From CAZGKW01 sp964526295 (GTDB lineage Bacteria > Planctomycetota > Phycisphaerae > FEN-1346), in NCBI GenBank assembly GCA_964526295.1, contig CAZGKW010000051.1:1-28059 (forward strand): 28,059 bases of DNA, written 5' to 3'. The position numbers were made by a program, and so were the translations under genes. Of this stretch, positions 6,890 through 15,633 are shown in pieces. The notes beneath the pieces were generated by a model. The model was not told the origin of the DNA. It saw only the letters and a program-made list of their open reading frames with translations, and ran no database searches. Position 1 is the first letter of the stretch, and each line of letters starts with the position of its first letter.

Positions 6890-8842
6890 ATGGACGACGT
6901 ACGCGCGGTCCTTGAGAACTTCGCCGACCCGGCCCGTCGGAAGGACCGCGACCGGTGGGAGGCGTTCCAGGCCGGCGGCGGGGGACTCGTGCGCCGGGCC
7001 GACGTCGACCTCGACGGCGCCACGTGCACCTGGGAGGGAGACCACCTCGACGTCGCGTTCGCGTCGTCGGCGGGGCGGATCGAGGCATCCCCATCGGCCC
7101 TGGAGCTGCCCGACGACTGGCAGGCCTACGGCCGGCTTCGCCTGTCGCTTACGGCCCCGGACGCGGCCGTCCGCGTCGGCCTGACGGTCGTGGGCGCCCG
7201 GTGCCGCCTGCGAGACGAGTGCGACCTCGCGGGCGGCGAGACGGCCGAGATCGAGCTGGACCTTTCGGACCTGCCGCTGGCGGCCGGCGTGCGCCCGCTC
7301 TACGAGCCTGCGGCGGTCCGCATCTCGGCCTGGTGGGTGGGCGGCGACACGACGCGGCAGGTGCTCCTCGGGGACCTCGTGCTGGAGGCCGCGCCGGAAA
7401 GGAAGGCGCCGCAGCCGGTCGTCGATCGCTTCGGCCAGCGGATCCACGCCTCCTGGCCGGGCAAGGTGGCGTCGGAAGGGGACCTCTCGCGGGCCGCCGC
7501 CGACGAGGCGACCTCGTCCCTCGCCGCGGCCGCCCCGCCCGGCCGATGGAACGAGTTCGGCGGATGGACGGGCGGGCCCTCGTTCGAGGCCGGCGGCTTC
7601 TTCCGCGTCGACCGAGACGACGACGGCCGATGGTGGCTCGTCGATCCGACGGGTCGGCCGTTCTGGTCGGTCGGCGTCACGGGCATCCGCACGACGCACG
7701 GCGGGACGCCCGTCGCGGGCCGCGAGTTTCTCTACGAGGAGCTGCCTGACCCGGCCGGGCCGTTGGCGGATGCCTACGGCGAGCGGGGCCTCTCGTTCTA
7801 CTGCCTGAATGTCCTGAGGAAGTACGGGTCGAAAGAGGCCTGGCGGGAGCGGGTCCTCGAGCGGCTCCGGGCCTGGGGCCTCAACACCGTCGGCTGCTGG
7901 TCGGAGGACCTGATGCTCGACCAGCCGCGTGTGCCGCACGTCCGCTTCATCCGGTCGACCGGCGAAGGGGCCCCGATGGCGACGGGACGGTTCCCGGACG
8001 TTTTCGACCCGGCGTGGCGGGAGTGGCTGGGCGGCGAGTTGGCCGCCTCGGCCGGGCCCCACCGCGACGATCCGTTGCTGCTCGGCTACTTCGTCGACAA
8101 CGAGCTGCCGTGGCGCGGGACGGCCCTCATGGACGCCCCGGCCGAGGGGCCGCTCAAGCGGGCATGGGAGAGCTTCGTCCGCGAACGACATCCGCGAATC
8201 GAGGAGGTCCCGGGGCCTTGGTCGCGGCCGGTCCAGGATTGGCCCGACTTGCGGCACCTGACAACCGAGGACGTGCCCGAATCCGGCCGGGCCCGGGATC
8301 TCGTGAGATCGTTCGTCGGCCGCTATGCGGAGGTCTACTTCCGCACGATCGCCGAGCGGCTCAAGGCCCACGACCCGAACCACCTTTACCTCGGCTGCCG
8401 CTTCGTCCAGAACCCGCCGGGCGAGGCGATCGTCCGGGCGGCCCGTCACGCCGACGTCGTCAGCGTCAACTGCTACTCCCTCTACCCCGACCGGGGGCGG
8501 TTCGACGGCTGGCACGCCGCGTGCGGCCGACCGATCCTTATCGGCGAGCACCACCTGGCCCTGAGGGGTCCGAGGCAGCTCGAGCCGCTCTACCCGGCGT
8601 TCACCGAACGCGAGCGCCAGAAATACCACGTCCAGTACGTGCGGGAGATCGCCCGCCGACCTTACGGTGTGGGCTGCCACTGGTACCAGTGGGCCGATCA
8701 GCCGCTGACCGGGCGGCCCGGCGACGGCGAGGACCAGACGATCGGCCTCGTCGACGTCGCCGACCTGCCCCACGCCGAGCTGGTGGCGGCGACGCGGGAA
8801 GTGGCCGCGAACGTGTACGGCTGGCACGCCAGTGCCGAGTAG
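6890..8842 (+). CDS. GH50-like glycoside hydrolase (beta-agarase-related), cytoplasmic
   Basis: The 650-residue protein has an N-terminal beta-sandwich-like region (about 1-180), then a clan GH-A (beta/alpha)8 domain opening with DRFGQRIHASWPGK and DGRWWLVDPTGRPFW. This is the layout of GH50 beta-agarases. The likely acid/base is E405 in YFVDNELPW and the likely nucleophile E553 in IGEHH. The closing CHWYQWADQPLTGR segment is also typical of GH50. Family members cleave beta-1,4 bonds in agar-type galactans, but relatives of unknown specificity exist, so the substrate is unproven. No signal peptide is seen, unlike secreted agarases. GGAAGG precedes the ATG. A sulfatase gene follows after 77 bases, which fits a sulfated polysaccharide. 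Confidence 0.8.
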   Translation: MDDVRAVLENFADPARRKDRDRWEAFQAGGGGLVRRADVDLDGATCTWEGDHLDVAFASSAGRIEASPSALELPDDWQAYGRLRLSLTAPDAAVRVGLTVVGARCRLRDECDLAGGETAEIELDLSDLPLAAGVRPLYEPAAVRISAWWVGGDTTRQVLLGDLVLEAAPERKAPQPVVDRFGQRIHASWPGKVASEGDLSRAAADEATSSLAAAAPPGRWNEFGGWTGGPSFEAGGFFRVDRDDDGRWWLVDPTGRPFWSVGVTGIRTTHGGTPVAGREFLYEELPDPAGPLADAYGERGLSFYCLNVLRKYGSKEAWRERVLERLRAWGLNTVGCWSEDLMLDQPRVPHVRFIRSTGEGAPMATGRFPDVFDPAWREWLGGELAASAGPHRDDPLLLGYFVDNELPWRGTALMDAPAEGPLKRAWESFVRERHPRIEEVPGPWSRPVQDWPDLRHLTTEDVPESGRARDLVRSFVGRYAEVYFRTIAERLKAHDPNHLYLGCRFVQNPPGEAIVRAARHADVVSVNCYSLYPDRGRFDGWHAACGRPILIGEHHLALRGPRQLEPLYPAFTERERQKYHVQYVREIARRPYGVGCHWYQWADQPLTGRPGDGEDQTIGLVDVADLPHAELVAATREVAANVYGWHASAE

Positions 8843-8845
8843 GGT

Positions 8846-8865
8846 GCCTCCCTACGGGGGGCGTT
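8846..8865 (+). terminator. hairpin after the GH50-like gene
   Basis: GCCTCCC (8846-8852) pairs with GGGGGGC (8856-8862), with one G-U pair and a TAC loop, followed by GTTT. It starts four bases after the stop codon. It may be a weak terminator or a partial attenuator before the sulfatase gene. Confidence 0.4.
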
Positions 8866-8876
8866 TCGGCGGCTCG

Positions 8877-8903
8877 CTTGGGGGCCGCGTGCCGTGCCCC
8901 AAG
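8877..8903 (+). promoter_or_regulatory. stem-loop overlapping the sulfatase ribosome binding site
   Basis: CTTGGGG (8877-8883) pairs with CCCCAAG (8897-8903). The right arm ends inside the Shine-Dalgarno AAGGAGGG (8901-8908) of the sulfatase gene, so folding could hide part of it. A role in limiting translation is inferred. Confidence 0.35.
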
Positions 8904-8919
8904 GAGGGATTGAATAGCC

Positions 8920-10257
8920 ATGTCTCGGACTCAACCGAACATCCTGTTCTTCTTCACCGACCAGCAGCGGTGGGACACGTGCGGCTGCTACGCACCGGCG
9001 GCGGCCCGGCTCGACGTGACGCCGAACCTCGACCGGATGGCCCGCGACGGCGTCCGTTTCGAGCACGCCTTCACGTGCCAGCCGGTATGCGGACCCGCCC
9101 GGTCGTGCCTCCAGACCGGCCTCTACGCGACCGAGACGGGCTGCTTCCGTAACGATATCGCCCTGCCGCTCGACGCGACGACCCTCGCCCACCGGCTGTC
9201 GGACGCGGGCTACGAGGTCGGCTACATCGGCAAGTGGCATCTCGCCTCGACGGGCGAGAAGGCGAACTACCGCACGAAACCCGTCCCGCCCGAGCGGCGA
9301 GGCGGATACAACGACTTCTGGCTCGCCTCCGACGTCCTGGAGTTTACGAGCCACGGCGACGGTGGCCACCTGTTTAATGCGGATATGGAAAAGATAGAGT
9401 TCGATGGGTACCGGGTCGACTGCCAGACCGACTTCGTCCTCGACTATCTGAGGACCCGGGACCGCCGCCGGCCGTGGTTCCTGTTCCTTTCGTACCTCGA
9501 GCCGCACCACCAGAACGACCACAACCGCTACGAGGGGCCGCCGGGCTCGAAAGAGCGGTTCGCCGACTACGAGCCGCCGGGCGACCTGGTCGGGACCGAG
9601 GGCGACTGGCGGGAGAGCTACCCCGACTACCTCGGCTGCGTCAACGCCCTCGACCGCGCGCTGGGGCGCATCCGCCACGAGCTCGAGGGCCTCGGTATGG
9701 CCGACGAGACGGCCCTGATCTTCACGAGCGACCACGGGAGCCATTTCCGCACCCGGAACAAGGAATACAAACGCTCGTGCCACGAGGCGTCGACTCGCGT
9801 GCCGATGGTTATCCGCGGAGCCGGCTTCCAGGGCGGGGCGGGGCGGCCGGAGCTGGTCAGCCTGATCGACCTGCCGCCGACGGTGCTCCGGGCGGCGGGC
9901 GCGCCTGTGCCCGACGAGATGCGAGGCCGGCCGCTCCAGGACCTCATCCAGGCTTGCGGCGGCCCGTGGCGCGACGACGTGTTCGTCCAGATCAGCGAAA
10001 GCCAGGTCGGCCGGGCCGTCCGAACCGATCGGTGGAAGTACGGCGTCGATGCCGCCGGCAAGAACGGCTCCCGCGACCCGGCCGCCGAGCAATACGTGGA
10101 GCAATATCTTTACGACCTGGAGACCGACCCGCACGAGCGGAACAATCGGGTGGCCGACGCGTCGCTGGCGGACGTGCGGGCCGACCTCCGCCGGCGGCTG
10201 GCCGGCTACGTCCGCCGGGTGGAAGGGATCGACGTGACGGTCGACCCCGCGGCGTAG
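8920..10257 (+). CDS. type I (formylglycine-dependent) sulfatase
   Basis: The 445-residue enzyme has the sulfatase signature C57-G-P-A-R61 followed by SCLQTGLY. Cys57 would be turned into formylglycine by a maturase that is not encoded here. Other family elements are NILFFFTDQQRWD (metal-binding Asp14), GKWHLAS, FTSDHGSH and the C-terminal IRTDRWKY-type segment, here VRTDRWKYGV. Such enzymes remove sulfate esters from polysaccharides or glycosaminoglycans. There is no signal peptide, whereas many family members are exported. A strong Shine-Dalgarno AAGGAGGG precedes the ATG. The gene lies between the GH50-like hydrolase and a nitrilase-family gene and is probably co-transcribed with them, acting on the same glycan. 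Confidence 0.9.
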   Translation: MSRTQPNILFFFTDQQRWDTCGCYAPAAARLDVTPNLDRMARDGVRFEHAFTCQPVCGPARSCLQTGLYATETGCFRNDIALPLDATTLAHRLSDAGYEVGYIGKWHLASTGEKANYRTKPVPPERRGGYNDFWLASDVLEFTSHGDGGHLFNADMEKIEFDGYRVDCQTDFVLDYLRTRDRRRPWFLFLSYLEPHHQNDHNRYEGPPGSKERFADYEPPGDLVGTEGDWRESYPDYLGCVNALDRALGRIRHELEGLGMADETALIFTSDHGSHFRTRNKEYKRSCHEASTRVPMVIRGAGFQGGAGRPELVSLIDLPPTVLRAAGAPVPDEMRGRPLQDLIQACGGPWRDDVFVQISESQVGRAVRTDRWKYGVDAAGKNGSRDPAAEQYVEQYLYDLETDPHERNNRVADASLADVRADLRRRLAGYVRRVEGIDVTVDPAA

Positions 10258-10314
10258 GCGGTGTCGTCGATACCCCTTCCCGGCCAGGGAAAAGGGGTCG
10301 AGGAGCGCAAGCCG

Positions 10315-11112
10315 ATGCCGGAGACGCTGAGGGCCGCGTGCTGGAGCTTCGCCGCGACGGACGACGTGGAGGCGAACCGCGACCGCGTCGCGGAGGGCAT
10401 CGAAGCGGCGGTCGAGTCGGGCGTCGCCCTGCTCCTCGTGCCCGAGTGCGCCCTGACGGGATATCCCGGCGCGGCCCGCGACAACCTGGCCGAACTTGAC
10501 TGGGGCGACGTCGCGGTCGCCGAACAAACCTTGGCTATGCAGGCGGAGGACGCCGGCCTCGCCCTGGTCCTCGGCACGGCCAGCCCATGGGAGGGCGGCA
10601 TCACAAACGACGCCCTCGCCACGGGTGCCGTAAGCCCTGCCGCCCGTTACCGTAAGCGGTCGCTGACGCCGCTGGATCGCGAGCACTTCGGCCCGGGCCG
10701 CGAAGCCGTCGTCGCCGAAGGGGCCGGCTGGCGGCTCGGTCTGGCCATCTGCTACGACCTGCGGTTCCCGCGAGTCTTCGCGGAGCTTGCGCGAGCCGGG
10801 GCCGACGCGTTCGTCATCAGCGCCCACCTGGCCGGATCGGAGCCGGAGCCGGGGACGAAGTCGCAGATCATGCCGGCCCACTGCGCGAGCCGGGCCGCCG
10901 AGTGGGCCACGCCGCTGTTGCTCTGTAACACGGCCGCCCCCGACCGCTGGATCGACTCGGGCCTCTGGGACGCCCGGGGCCTGGCCGTGGACGAGCGCGG
11001 CGAGGGACTGCTCCTGGTCGACCTCGTGCCGCGCGACGCGCTCGACCCGTGGTACGCGACCATCCGCCGGGACGCCCTCACGTCGTTCTTCGGTTCGGAG
11101 CGCGCGCCATGA
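10315..11112 (+). CDS. nitrilase-superfamily amidohydrolase
   Basis: The 265-residue protein shows the complete catalytic triad of the carbon-nitrogen hydrolase family: E44 (VPECALTGYP), K114 (RYRKRSLTP) and C146 (AICYDLRFP). These enzymes hydrolyse amide or nitrile bonds through a thioester on the cysteine. The length matches single-domain members of the omega-amidase or aliphatic-amidase type; the specific substrate is not readable. The ATG at 10315 is preferred over the GTG at 10261 because GAGGAG lies ten bases upstream and the family fold begins right after it. Its stop overlaps the start of the SDR gene (ATGA), so the two are translationally coupled. Its place behind a sulfatase suggests action on an amide such as an N-acyl group, but that is inference. 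Confidence 0.85.
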   Translation: MPETLRAACWSFAATDDVEANRDRVAEGIEAAVESGVALLLVPECALTGYPGAARDNLAELDWGDVAVAEQTLAMQAEDAGLALVLGTASPWEGGITNDALATGAVSPAARYRKRSLTPLDREHFGPGREAVVAEGAGWRLGLAICYDLRFPRVFAELARAGADAFVISAHLAGSEPEPGTKSQIMPAHCASRAAEWATPLLLCNTAAPDRWIDSGLWDARGLAVDERGEGLLLVDLVPRDALDPWYATIRRDALTSFFGSERAP

Positions 11113-11834
11113 CGCCGGACCTGTCGGGGCAGGTGGTTCTCGTGACAGGCGCGGGCCGGGGCATCGGCCGGGCGATCGCCCTGGCTCTGGCCGACCGCGG
11201 GGCCCGGGTGGTCGCTGCCGCCCGGACCGAGAGCGAGATCGCTGCGGTCGCCCGCCAGATCGCCGAAGCCGGCGGCGAAGCCGCCTCCCATCGCGTGGAC
11301 CTCGCCGACGAAGCGTCGATCCGGTCGCTCTTCGAGCGTATCGACGGCGATCTCGGGCGGCTCGACGTGCTCGTCAACAACGCCGGCATCGGCCGGTTCG
11401 GCCCGGTTGCGGAGTTCCCCACAGCCGACCTCGACCGGGTCCTCGCGGTCAACCTCCGAGGCACGTTCCTCTGCTGCCGCGAGGCCATGCGCCGGATGGT
11501 CCCCCGCCGATGTGGCACCCTCATCAACATTTCGAGCGTCGTCGGCTTCAAGGGCTACCCGGAGCAGGCGGCGTACACGGCGTCGAAGCACGGCATCATG
11601 GGCCTGACGAAGTCGCTGGCCGTCGAGGCCCAGCCGCACGGCATCCGCGTGAGCGCCGTCCTGCCGGGCGCGGTCGACACGGGCCTCGCGGGCGACGCCC
11701 GGCCTGACCTGGACCGGTCGGCCCTGCTTCAGCCGGACGACGTCGCCGGGGCCGTCCTGTACCTGCTGTCGCTGTCGGACCGGGCGGCGGTGGACCAGAT
11801 CTACATTCGCCGCCGGACCAGCAAGCCGTTCTGA
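11109..11834 (+). CDS. short-chain dehydrogenase/reductase (SDR)
   Basis: The 241-residue protein is a classical SDR: cofactor motif TGAGRGIG (13-20), NNAG (90-93), N115, a serine at 142/143, Y156 and K160 (YTASK). The active-site tetrad N-S-Y-K is therefore complete. It oxidises or reduces an alcohol/carbonyl with NAD(H) or NADP(H). The Arg40 region (AARTES) suits NADP slightly better, a tentative reading. It starts inside the stop of the nitrilase gene (4-base overlap), so the pair should be made together. In this cluster it may act on a sugar or sugar-derived aldehyde. The SDR family is broad and gives no firm substrate. Confidence 0.9.
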   Translation: MTPDLSGQVVLVTGAGRGIGRAIALALADRGARVVAAARTESEIAAVARQIAEAGGEAASHRVDLADEASIRSLFERIDGDLGRLDVLVNNAGIGRFGPVAEFPTADLDRVLAVNLRGTFLCCREAMRRMVPRRCGTLINISSVVGFKGYPEQAAYTASKHGIMGLTKSLAVEAQPHGIRVSAVLPGAVDTGLAGDARPDLDRSALLQPDDVAGAVLYLLSLSDRAAVDQIYIRRRTSKPF

Positions 11835-12056
11835 GCGGCGCCGGCCGGCCCTCGCGGCACAAATCGTGCCGGGCGAAGCGTTTCGGGCCGAAAAAAGGCT
11901 TGCATTCCCCGCCGAGAAGTGCCGAATAGGCAACCGTCGTGCCTCCGCAGGGGGGGCGAAAGAGGAGGAGCCGCGGCCGCCACGCCGGTGTTCCCGTTCA
12001 GCCGGGCGTCAGGGGGCTTCGCGTTCCCGAACCGTACTGGGACAGGAGGAGAGGCG

Positions 12057-13133
12057 ATGCAGACGATGCCGACCGCTGTCGCGACTGTCGCCGTGCTGAC
12101 GCTCTTTGCCGCTGCGGCCCCGGCGCTGGGGGCCGTGGATGACGAAGCGACCCGCGTTTACCTGGAATCGCCGCAGGAATTTGCTGCGCGGCACGAGCTG
12201 TCGATGCGTTTCACGCCGGAGCTGACGGCCATGGCCTCCGACGACGGGCCTACGCCCGACGTCACGAAAGCGCCTTCGCTGCCGCCCCAGGGGCCGAAGG
12301 GGCCGCCCCTGCCGCTCCACACCATCGAGGGCACCAGCGGCGGAGCCATCACGGGAATGGCCTACTTCGCCAACCCCGGCCCGCCCGGCACGAACGTCAG
12401 CCTGCCGTCGGCCTCCTACACGTTCCTGGCCGCCGGGACGAAATACATCCACAGCGTGGCGATCTCGGAGGTGTTCTTCGAGCGGATCGAGCTGAGCTAC
12501 GCCTGGAACCGCGTCGGCCTGGGCAGCTTCCCCGACGACGTCCAGGACGCCCTCGGCGTCAACATCCGAGATCGCATTTACCTGCATAATTTCAACCTTC
12601 GTGGCATCCTCGTGCCGGAGGACAGTTTCGACATGTGGATGCCGCAGATCGTCGGCGGCGTCCACCTGAAGGTGGGCCAGGGTCTCCACTCGATCGACCG
12701 CCGGGCGTTCGGCATCCCGTCGGCCCTCGGCTTCGAACGCGAGACCGGCATCGACTATACCCTGATGGCGGGGAAGCGGTGGCAGGATCCCGTCCTGAAG
12801 CGTCCTCTCCTGACGAACGTCGGCGTCCGTTTCACCCAGGCCGCCCAGATCGGTTGGCTCGGCTTTGGCAACGACTGGCACGCCAACGTCGAGGCCAATA
12901 TCGCCTGGATTCCGACCGACTGGCTCGCCATGGCCTACGAATATCGCCAGAAGCAGAGCCCCTTGAGCCGGGCCGAGCCGCTCGTCGGCAAGGAGGAGGA
13001 CTGGCACACCGTCCTATTGGCTTGGCTCATCAACGACCGGGCCACCCTGGCCGCGGTTGTGGGCAACTTGGGGAAGGTCGTCAACACCACCGAGCATTGG
13101 GCTTACGGTATCCAGTTCAAGTACGAGTTCTGA
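12057..13133 (+). CDS. DUF3034 family outer-membrane-type protein
   Basis: The 358-residue product starts with a signal peptide (MQTMPTAVATVAVLTLFAAA, cut near ALGA). The mature part has many alternating aromatic/hydrophobic strands, such as ERIELSYAWNRVGLG, NVEANIAWIPTDWLAMAYEY, and ends in an aromatic residue (IQFKYEF), as beta-barrel outer-membrane proteins do. The order of segments (TIEGTSGG, VGGVHLK, TLMAGKRW, WLGFGNDWHANVEA, EYRQKQ, EDWHTVLLAWLINDRATLAA) agrees with my recollection of DUF3034. The function of that family is not known. AGGAGG is well placed before the ATG at 12057. A strong hairpin terminator follows. It could be a porin-like protein for glycan fragments, but only location suggests that. 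Confidence 0.75.
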   Translation: MQTMPTAVATVAVLTLFAAAAPALGAVDDEATRVYLESPQEFAARHELSMRFTPELTAMASDDGPTPDVTKAPSLPPQGPKGPPLPLHTIEGTSGGAITGMAYFANPGPPGTNVSLPSASYTFLAAGTKYIHSVAISEVFFERIELSYAWNRVGLGSFPDDVQDALGVNIRDRIYLHNFNLRGILVPEDSFDMWMPQIVGGVHLKVGQGLHSIDRRAFGIPSALGFERETGIDYTLMAGKRWQDPVLKRPLLTNVGVRFTQAAQIGWLGFGNDWHANVEANIAWIPTDWLAMAYEYRQKQSPLSRAEPLVGKEEDWHTVLLAWLINDRATLAAVVGNLGKVVNTTEHWAYGIQFKYEF

Positions 13134-13170
13134 GCCGCTCCGTAGTAGCGGCCGGATTGGGTGACGGGAA

Positions 13171-13206
13171 GCGGGACGTTCCCCTGGCGCGGGAGCGTCC
13201 CGCGTT
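13171..13206 (+). terminator. strong hairpin terminator after the DUF3034 gene
   Basis: GCGGGACGTTCCC (13171-13183) pairs with GGGAGCGTCCCGC (13191-13203) over 13 bp with one G-U pair and a 7-base loop, followed by GTTT. It lies 37 bases after the DUF3034 stop and separates that gene from the lyase gene. Confidence 0.65.
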
Positions 13207-13296
13207 TCATCGCCCGATGGCGACCGAACCGCACCGCAAGAGAAGCGTTGCGAGGAAGGCGTTCCGCCGGCCCTCGGCTGTCCGAAGGAGACGAGC

Positions 13297-14445
13297 ATGC
13301 CCGCAGAAGACCGCGCCTGGCCGGCCGAATGGACCGAGTACGAGGACCTCGCCTCGGGCGTTCGTGTCCGGCAACTCACCGACTACCTAGGCCACAGCCA
13401 CCACCTTTACTTCACCAATCCGGGGTGGTACGACGAGGGGCGACGGCTCCTGTTCGGATCGGACCGCGAGAACGCCTCGAACCTTTTCAGCCTCGACCTC
13501 CACACCGGCGAGATCGCCCAGATCACCGACCTCCCGCGGAGGCCCGGCACACGGTTCCAGCGCACCTTCCTCAACCCGGAGCGGCCCGAGGCGTATTTCT
13601 TCCACGGGCGGGACCTGACAGGCGTCGACCTGAAGACGCGCTCGCTCCGCGCCCTCTGGACTGCCCCGGACGGTTTTTGCACCTCGATGCTAAGCGTCAC
13701 CGCCGACGGCCGCTACGTCGTCCTCTCGATCTACGAGGACCTGTCGCACCGGATCACGAAGTACGGGATGTACGCCTATGCCGGCTTCGGCGAGACGTTC
13801 GAGGCCCACCCGTTGGGCCGCGTCATCCGCGTGCCGGTCGAGGGGGGCCAGGCCGAGACCGTCTGGGAGGAACGGTGCTGGATCGGCCACGTGAACGCCT
13901 CGCCCACCCAGCCGCACCTGCTGACCTTCTGCCACGAGGGGCCGTGGGGGAAGGTGGACAATCGCATCTGGGGCCTGAACCACGAGACGGGCGTCGCGTG
14001 GCAGATCCGGCCCCGCCAGGGCGACGAGTCGCCCGGACACGAGTACTGGCTCGCCGACGGCCAGCGGGTCGGCTACCACGGCGGGTACCCCGACGGGCGG
14101 GGCTTCTTCGGCTGCATCCGATACGACAATACCGGCCGCCTCGAGACGGTCACCGACGAGGCCACCGGCCACACCCACTCGAACGACTTCTCGCTGGTCG
14201 TCGGCGACGGCGGCGGCGTGGTCCGCATCTGGCGGCGAGACGGCGACGCATTCGACGGGCCGCGGGTCCTGTGCGAGCACCGCTCCAGCTTCAACGTCCA
14301 GACCACCCACGCCCACCCGCGGTTCTCGCCCGACGGCCGGCAGGTCGTCTTCACCAGCGACCGGACGGGCTACGGCAACGTATACCTGGCGGACGTGCCC
14401 GACTTCGAGGGCCTGCCGGGCGTGGAAGGACCGCCCAAGCGGTAG
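13297..14445 (+). CDS. oligogalacturonate lyase-like protein (PL22)
   Basis: The 382-residue protein forms a seven-bladed propeller of the oligogalacturonide lyase type. Matching segments are GHSHHLYFTNPGWY near 32-45, a histidine-containing GHVNASPTQPHLLTFCHEGPW, GHEYWLADGQ and the closing HAHPRFSPDGRQVVFTSD. In the family, conserved histidines and a glutamine bind Mn2+ and the enzyme splits di- and trigalacturonates by beta-elimination in the cytoplasm. The lack of a signal peptide fits that location. GAAGGAG precedes the ATG. Planctomycetes carry many divergent copies, so activity on galacturonate is not certain; other uronates are possible. It stands alone behind a terminator and converges with ispG, 72 bases away. 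Confidence 0.82.
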   Translation: MPAEDRAWPAEWTEYEDLASGVRVRQLTDYLGHSHHLYFTNPGWYDEGRRLLFGSDRENASNLFSLDLHTGEIAQITDLPRRPGTRFQRTFLNPERPEAYFFHGRDLTGVDLKTRSLRALWTAPDGFCTSMLSVTADGRYVVLSIYEDLSHRITKYGMYAYAGFGETFEAHPLGRVIRVPVEGGQAETVWEERCWIGHVNASPTQPHLLTFCHEGPWGKVDNRIWGLNHETGVAWQIRPRQGDESPGHEYWLADGQRVGYHGGYPDGRGFFGCIRYDNTGRLETVTDEATGHTHSNDFSLVVGDGGGVVRIWRRDGDAFDGPRVLCEHRSSFNVQTTHAHPRFSPDGRQVVFTSDRTGYGNVYLADVPDFEGLPGVEGPPKR

Positions 14446-14517
14446 CGGCCCGTCCCTGGGCCGTTCGAGCCCCGGTCGCGAGACCGCGGGTACGGGCGAA
14501 GCGTGCGGCCCGACGTG

Positions 14518-15627
14518 TCAATCGCGGGGCTTGCATCGAGCGGGTTCGCTTGCCAGCGTTCGGACTTCCTCGAGGAGCACCTCGAGCAGCTCGCCCTCGG
14601 GGACCTTGCGGACGGCCTCACCCCGGCGGAACAGGACGCCGTGTCCCTTGCCGGCGGCGATGCCGACGTCCGCCTCGCGGGCCTCGCCCGGCCCGTTGAC
14701 GATGCAGCCCATGACGGCGACCGTCAGCGGCGCCTCGACGTCGGTCACCCGTTCCTTCAGGCGTTCGACGATCGCCACGAGGTCGACCTCGCACCGGCCG
14801 CAGGTCGGGCAGGAGACGATCCGGACGCCCCGCCGCGGCCGGAGGCCCAGCTCCGACAGGATGTCCTGGGCGATGACCACCTCCCGGACGGGGTCGCCGG
14901 TCAGGCTGACGCGGACGGTGTCGCCGATCCCCTCGGCCAGGAGCGTCCCCAGGCAGATGGCCGACCGGAGCCTCGCATCGTCGGCCGGCCCGGCGGCCGT
15001 CACTCCGAGATGCAGCGGCAGGTTGGACGCCTCGGCCAGAAGCCGGTAGGCCGCGATGGTGGTCGGCACGTCCGACGCCTTGGCCGAGAGGACGACGTCC
15101 TCCAGGCCCTCCCGCTCGGCCCAGCCGACCCACTCCATGAGTGTCTCGACCATGAGTCGCGCGAGGTCGTTGCCGGACGGGGCGGCGTCGGGCGCCTTCC
15201 CCAGGACGCTGCCCGAGTTGACGCCGAAGCGGAGCGGCCGGCCGAGGCGGGCCGCCGTGTGGAACACGCGCACGAGGCCGTCGCGGTCGTCCATGTTGCC
15301 CGGGTTGAGGCGGACCTTGGCGGCCCCGGACTCCAGGGCCCGCAGGGCCAGGGCCGTCGAGAAGTGGATGTCGGCGATCAAAGGGACGGGCGAGGCCCGG
15401 ACCAGCTCGGGCAGGGCCTCGGCGTCGGGCCGGGCCGGAACGGCCACCCGGACCAGGTCGCACCCCGCCGCTGCCAGCAGGCGGACCTGCTGGAGCGTGG
15501 CGGCGGCGTCGCGGGTATGCGTCGTCGTCATCGACTGGATGCTGACCGGGGCGTCGCCGCCGATCGTGACGGGGCCCAGCTGGACGGGGCGCGACGGGCG
15601 GCGAGCATGGCCGGCGGGCGGGTCCAT
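14518..15627 (-). CDS. ispG: 4-hydroxy-3-methylbut-2-en-1-yl diphosphate synthase
   Basis: The 369-residue protein matches IspG (GcpE) over its full length. It catalyses the penultimate step of the MEP isoprenoid pathway, turning MEcPP into HMBPP with a [4Fe-4S] cluster. The N-terminal barrel opens with PVTIGGDAPVSIQSMT. The cluster ligands C273, C276 and C308 (SCPTC and MGCIVNGPGE) and E315 match E. coli C270, C273, C305 and E312 with a constant offset of three. The compact bacterial form without the plant-type insert is present. No Shine-Dalgarno precedes the ATG; a promoter at 15634-15662 puts the transcription start on or next to the ATG. The gene diverges from nikR. Confidence 0.95.
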   Translation of the reverse strand: MDPPAGHARRPSRPVQLGPVTIGGDAPVSIQSMTTTHTRDAAATLQQVRLLAAAGCDLVRVAVPARPDAEALPELVRASPVPLIADIHFSTALALRALESGAAKVRLNPGNMDDRDGLVRVFHTAARLGRPLRFGVNSGSVLGKAPDAAPSGNDLARLMVETLMEWVGWAEREGLEDVVLSAKASDVPTTIAAYRLLAEASNLPLHLGVTAAGPADDARLRSAICLGTLLAEGIGDTVRVSLTGDPVREVVIAQDILSELGLRPRRGVRIVSCPTCGRCEVDLVAIVERLKERVTDVEAPLTVAVMGCIVNGPGEAREADVGIAAGKGHGVLFRRGEAVRKVPEGELLEVLLEEVRTLASEPARCKPRD

Positions 15628-15633
15628 GCCGGC

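Noticed and set aside
6839..10881. Long minus-strand open frames opposite the GH50-like, sulfatase and nitrilase genes
   Set aside because: They lie entirely antisense to genes with intact catalytic motifs and have no ribosome binding site or domain of their own.
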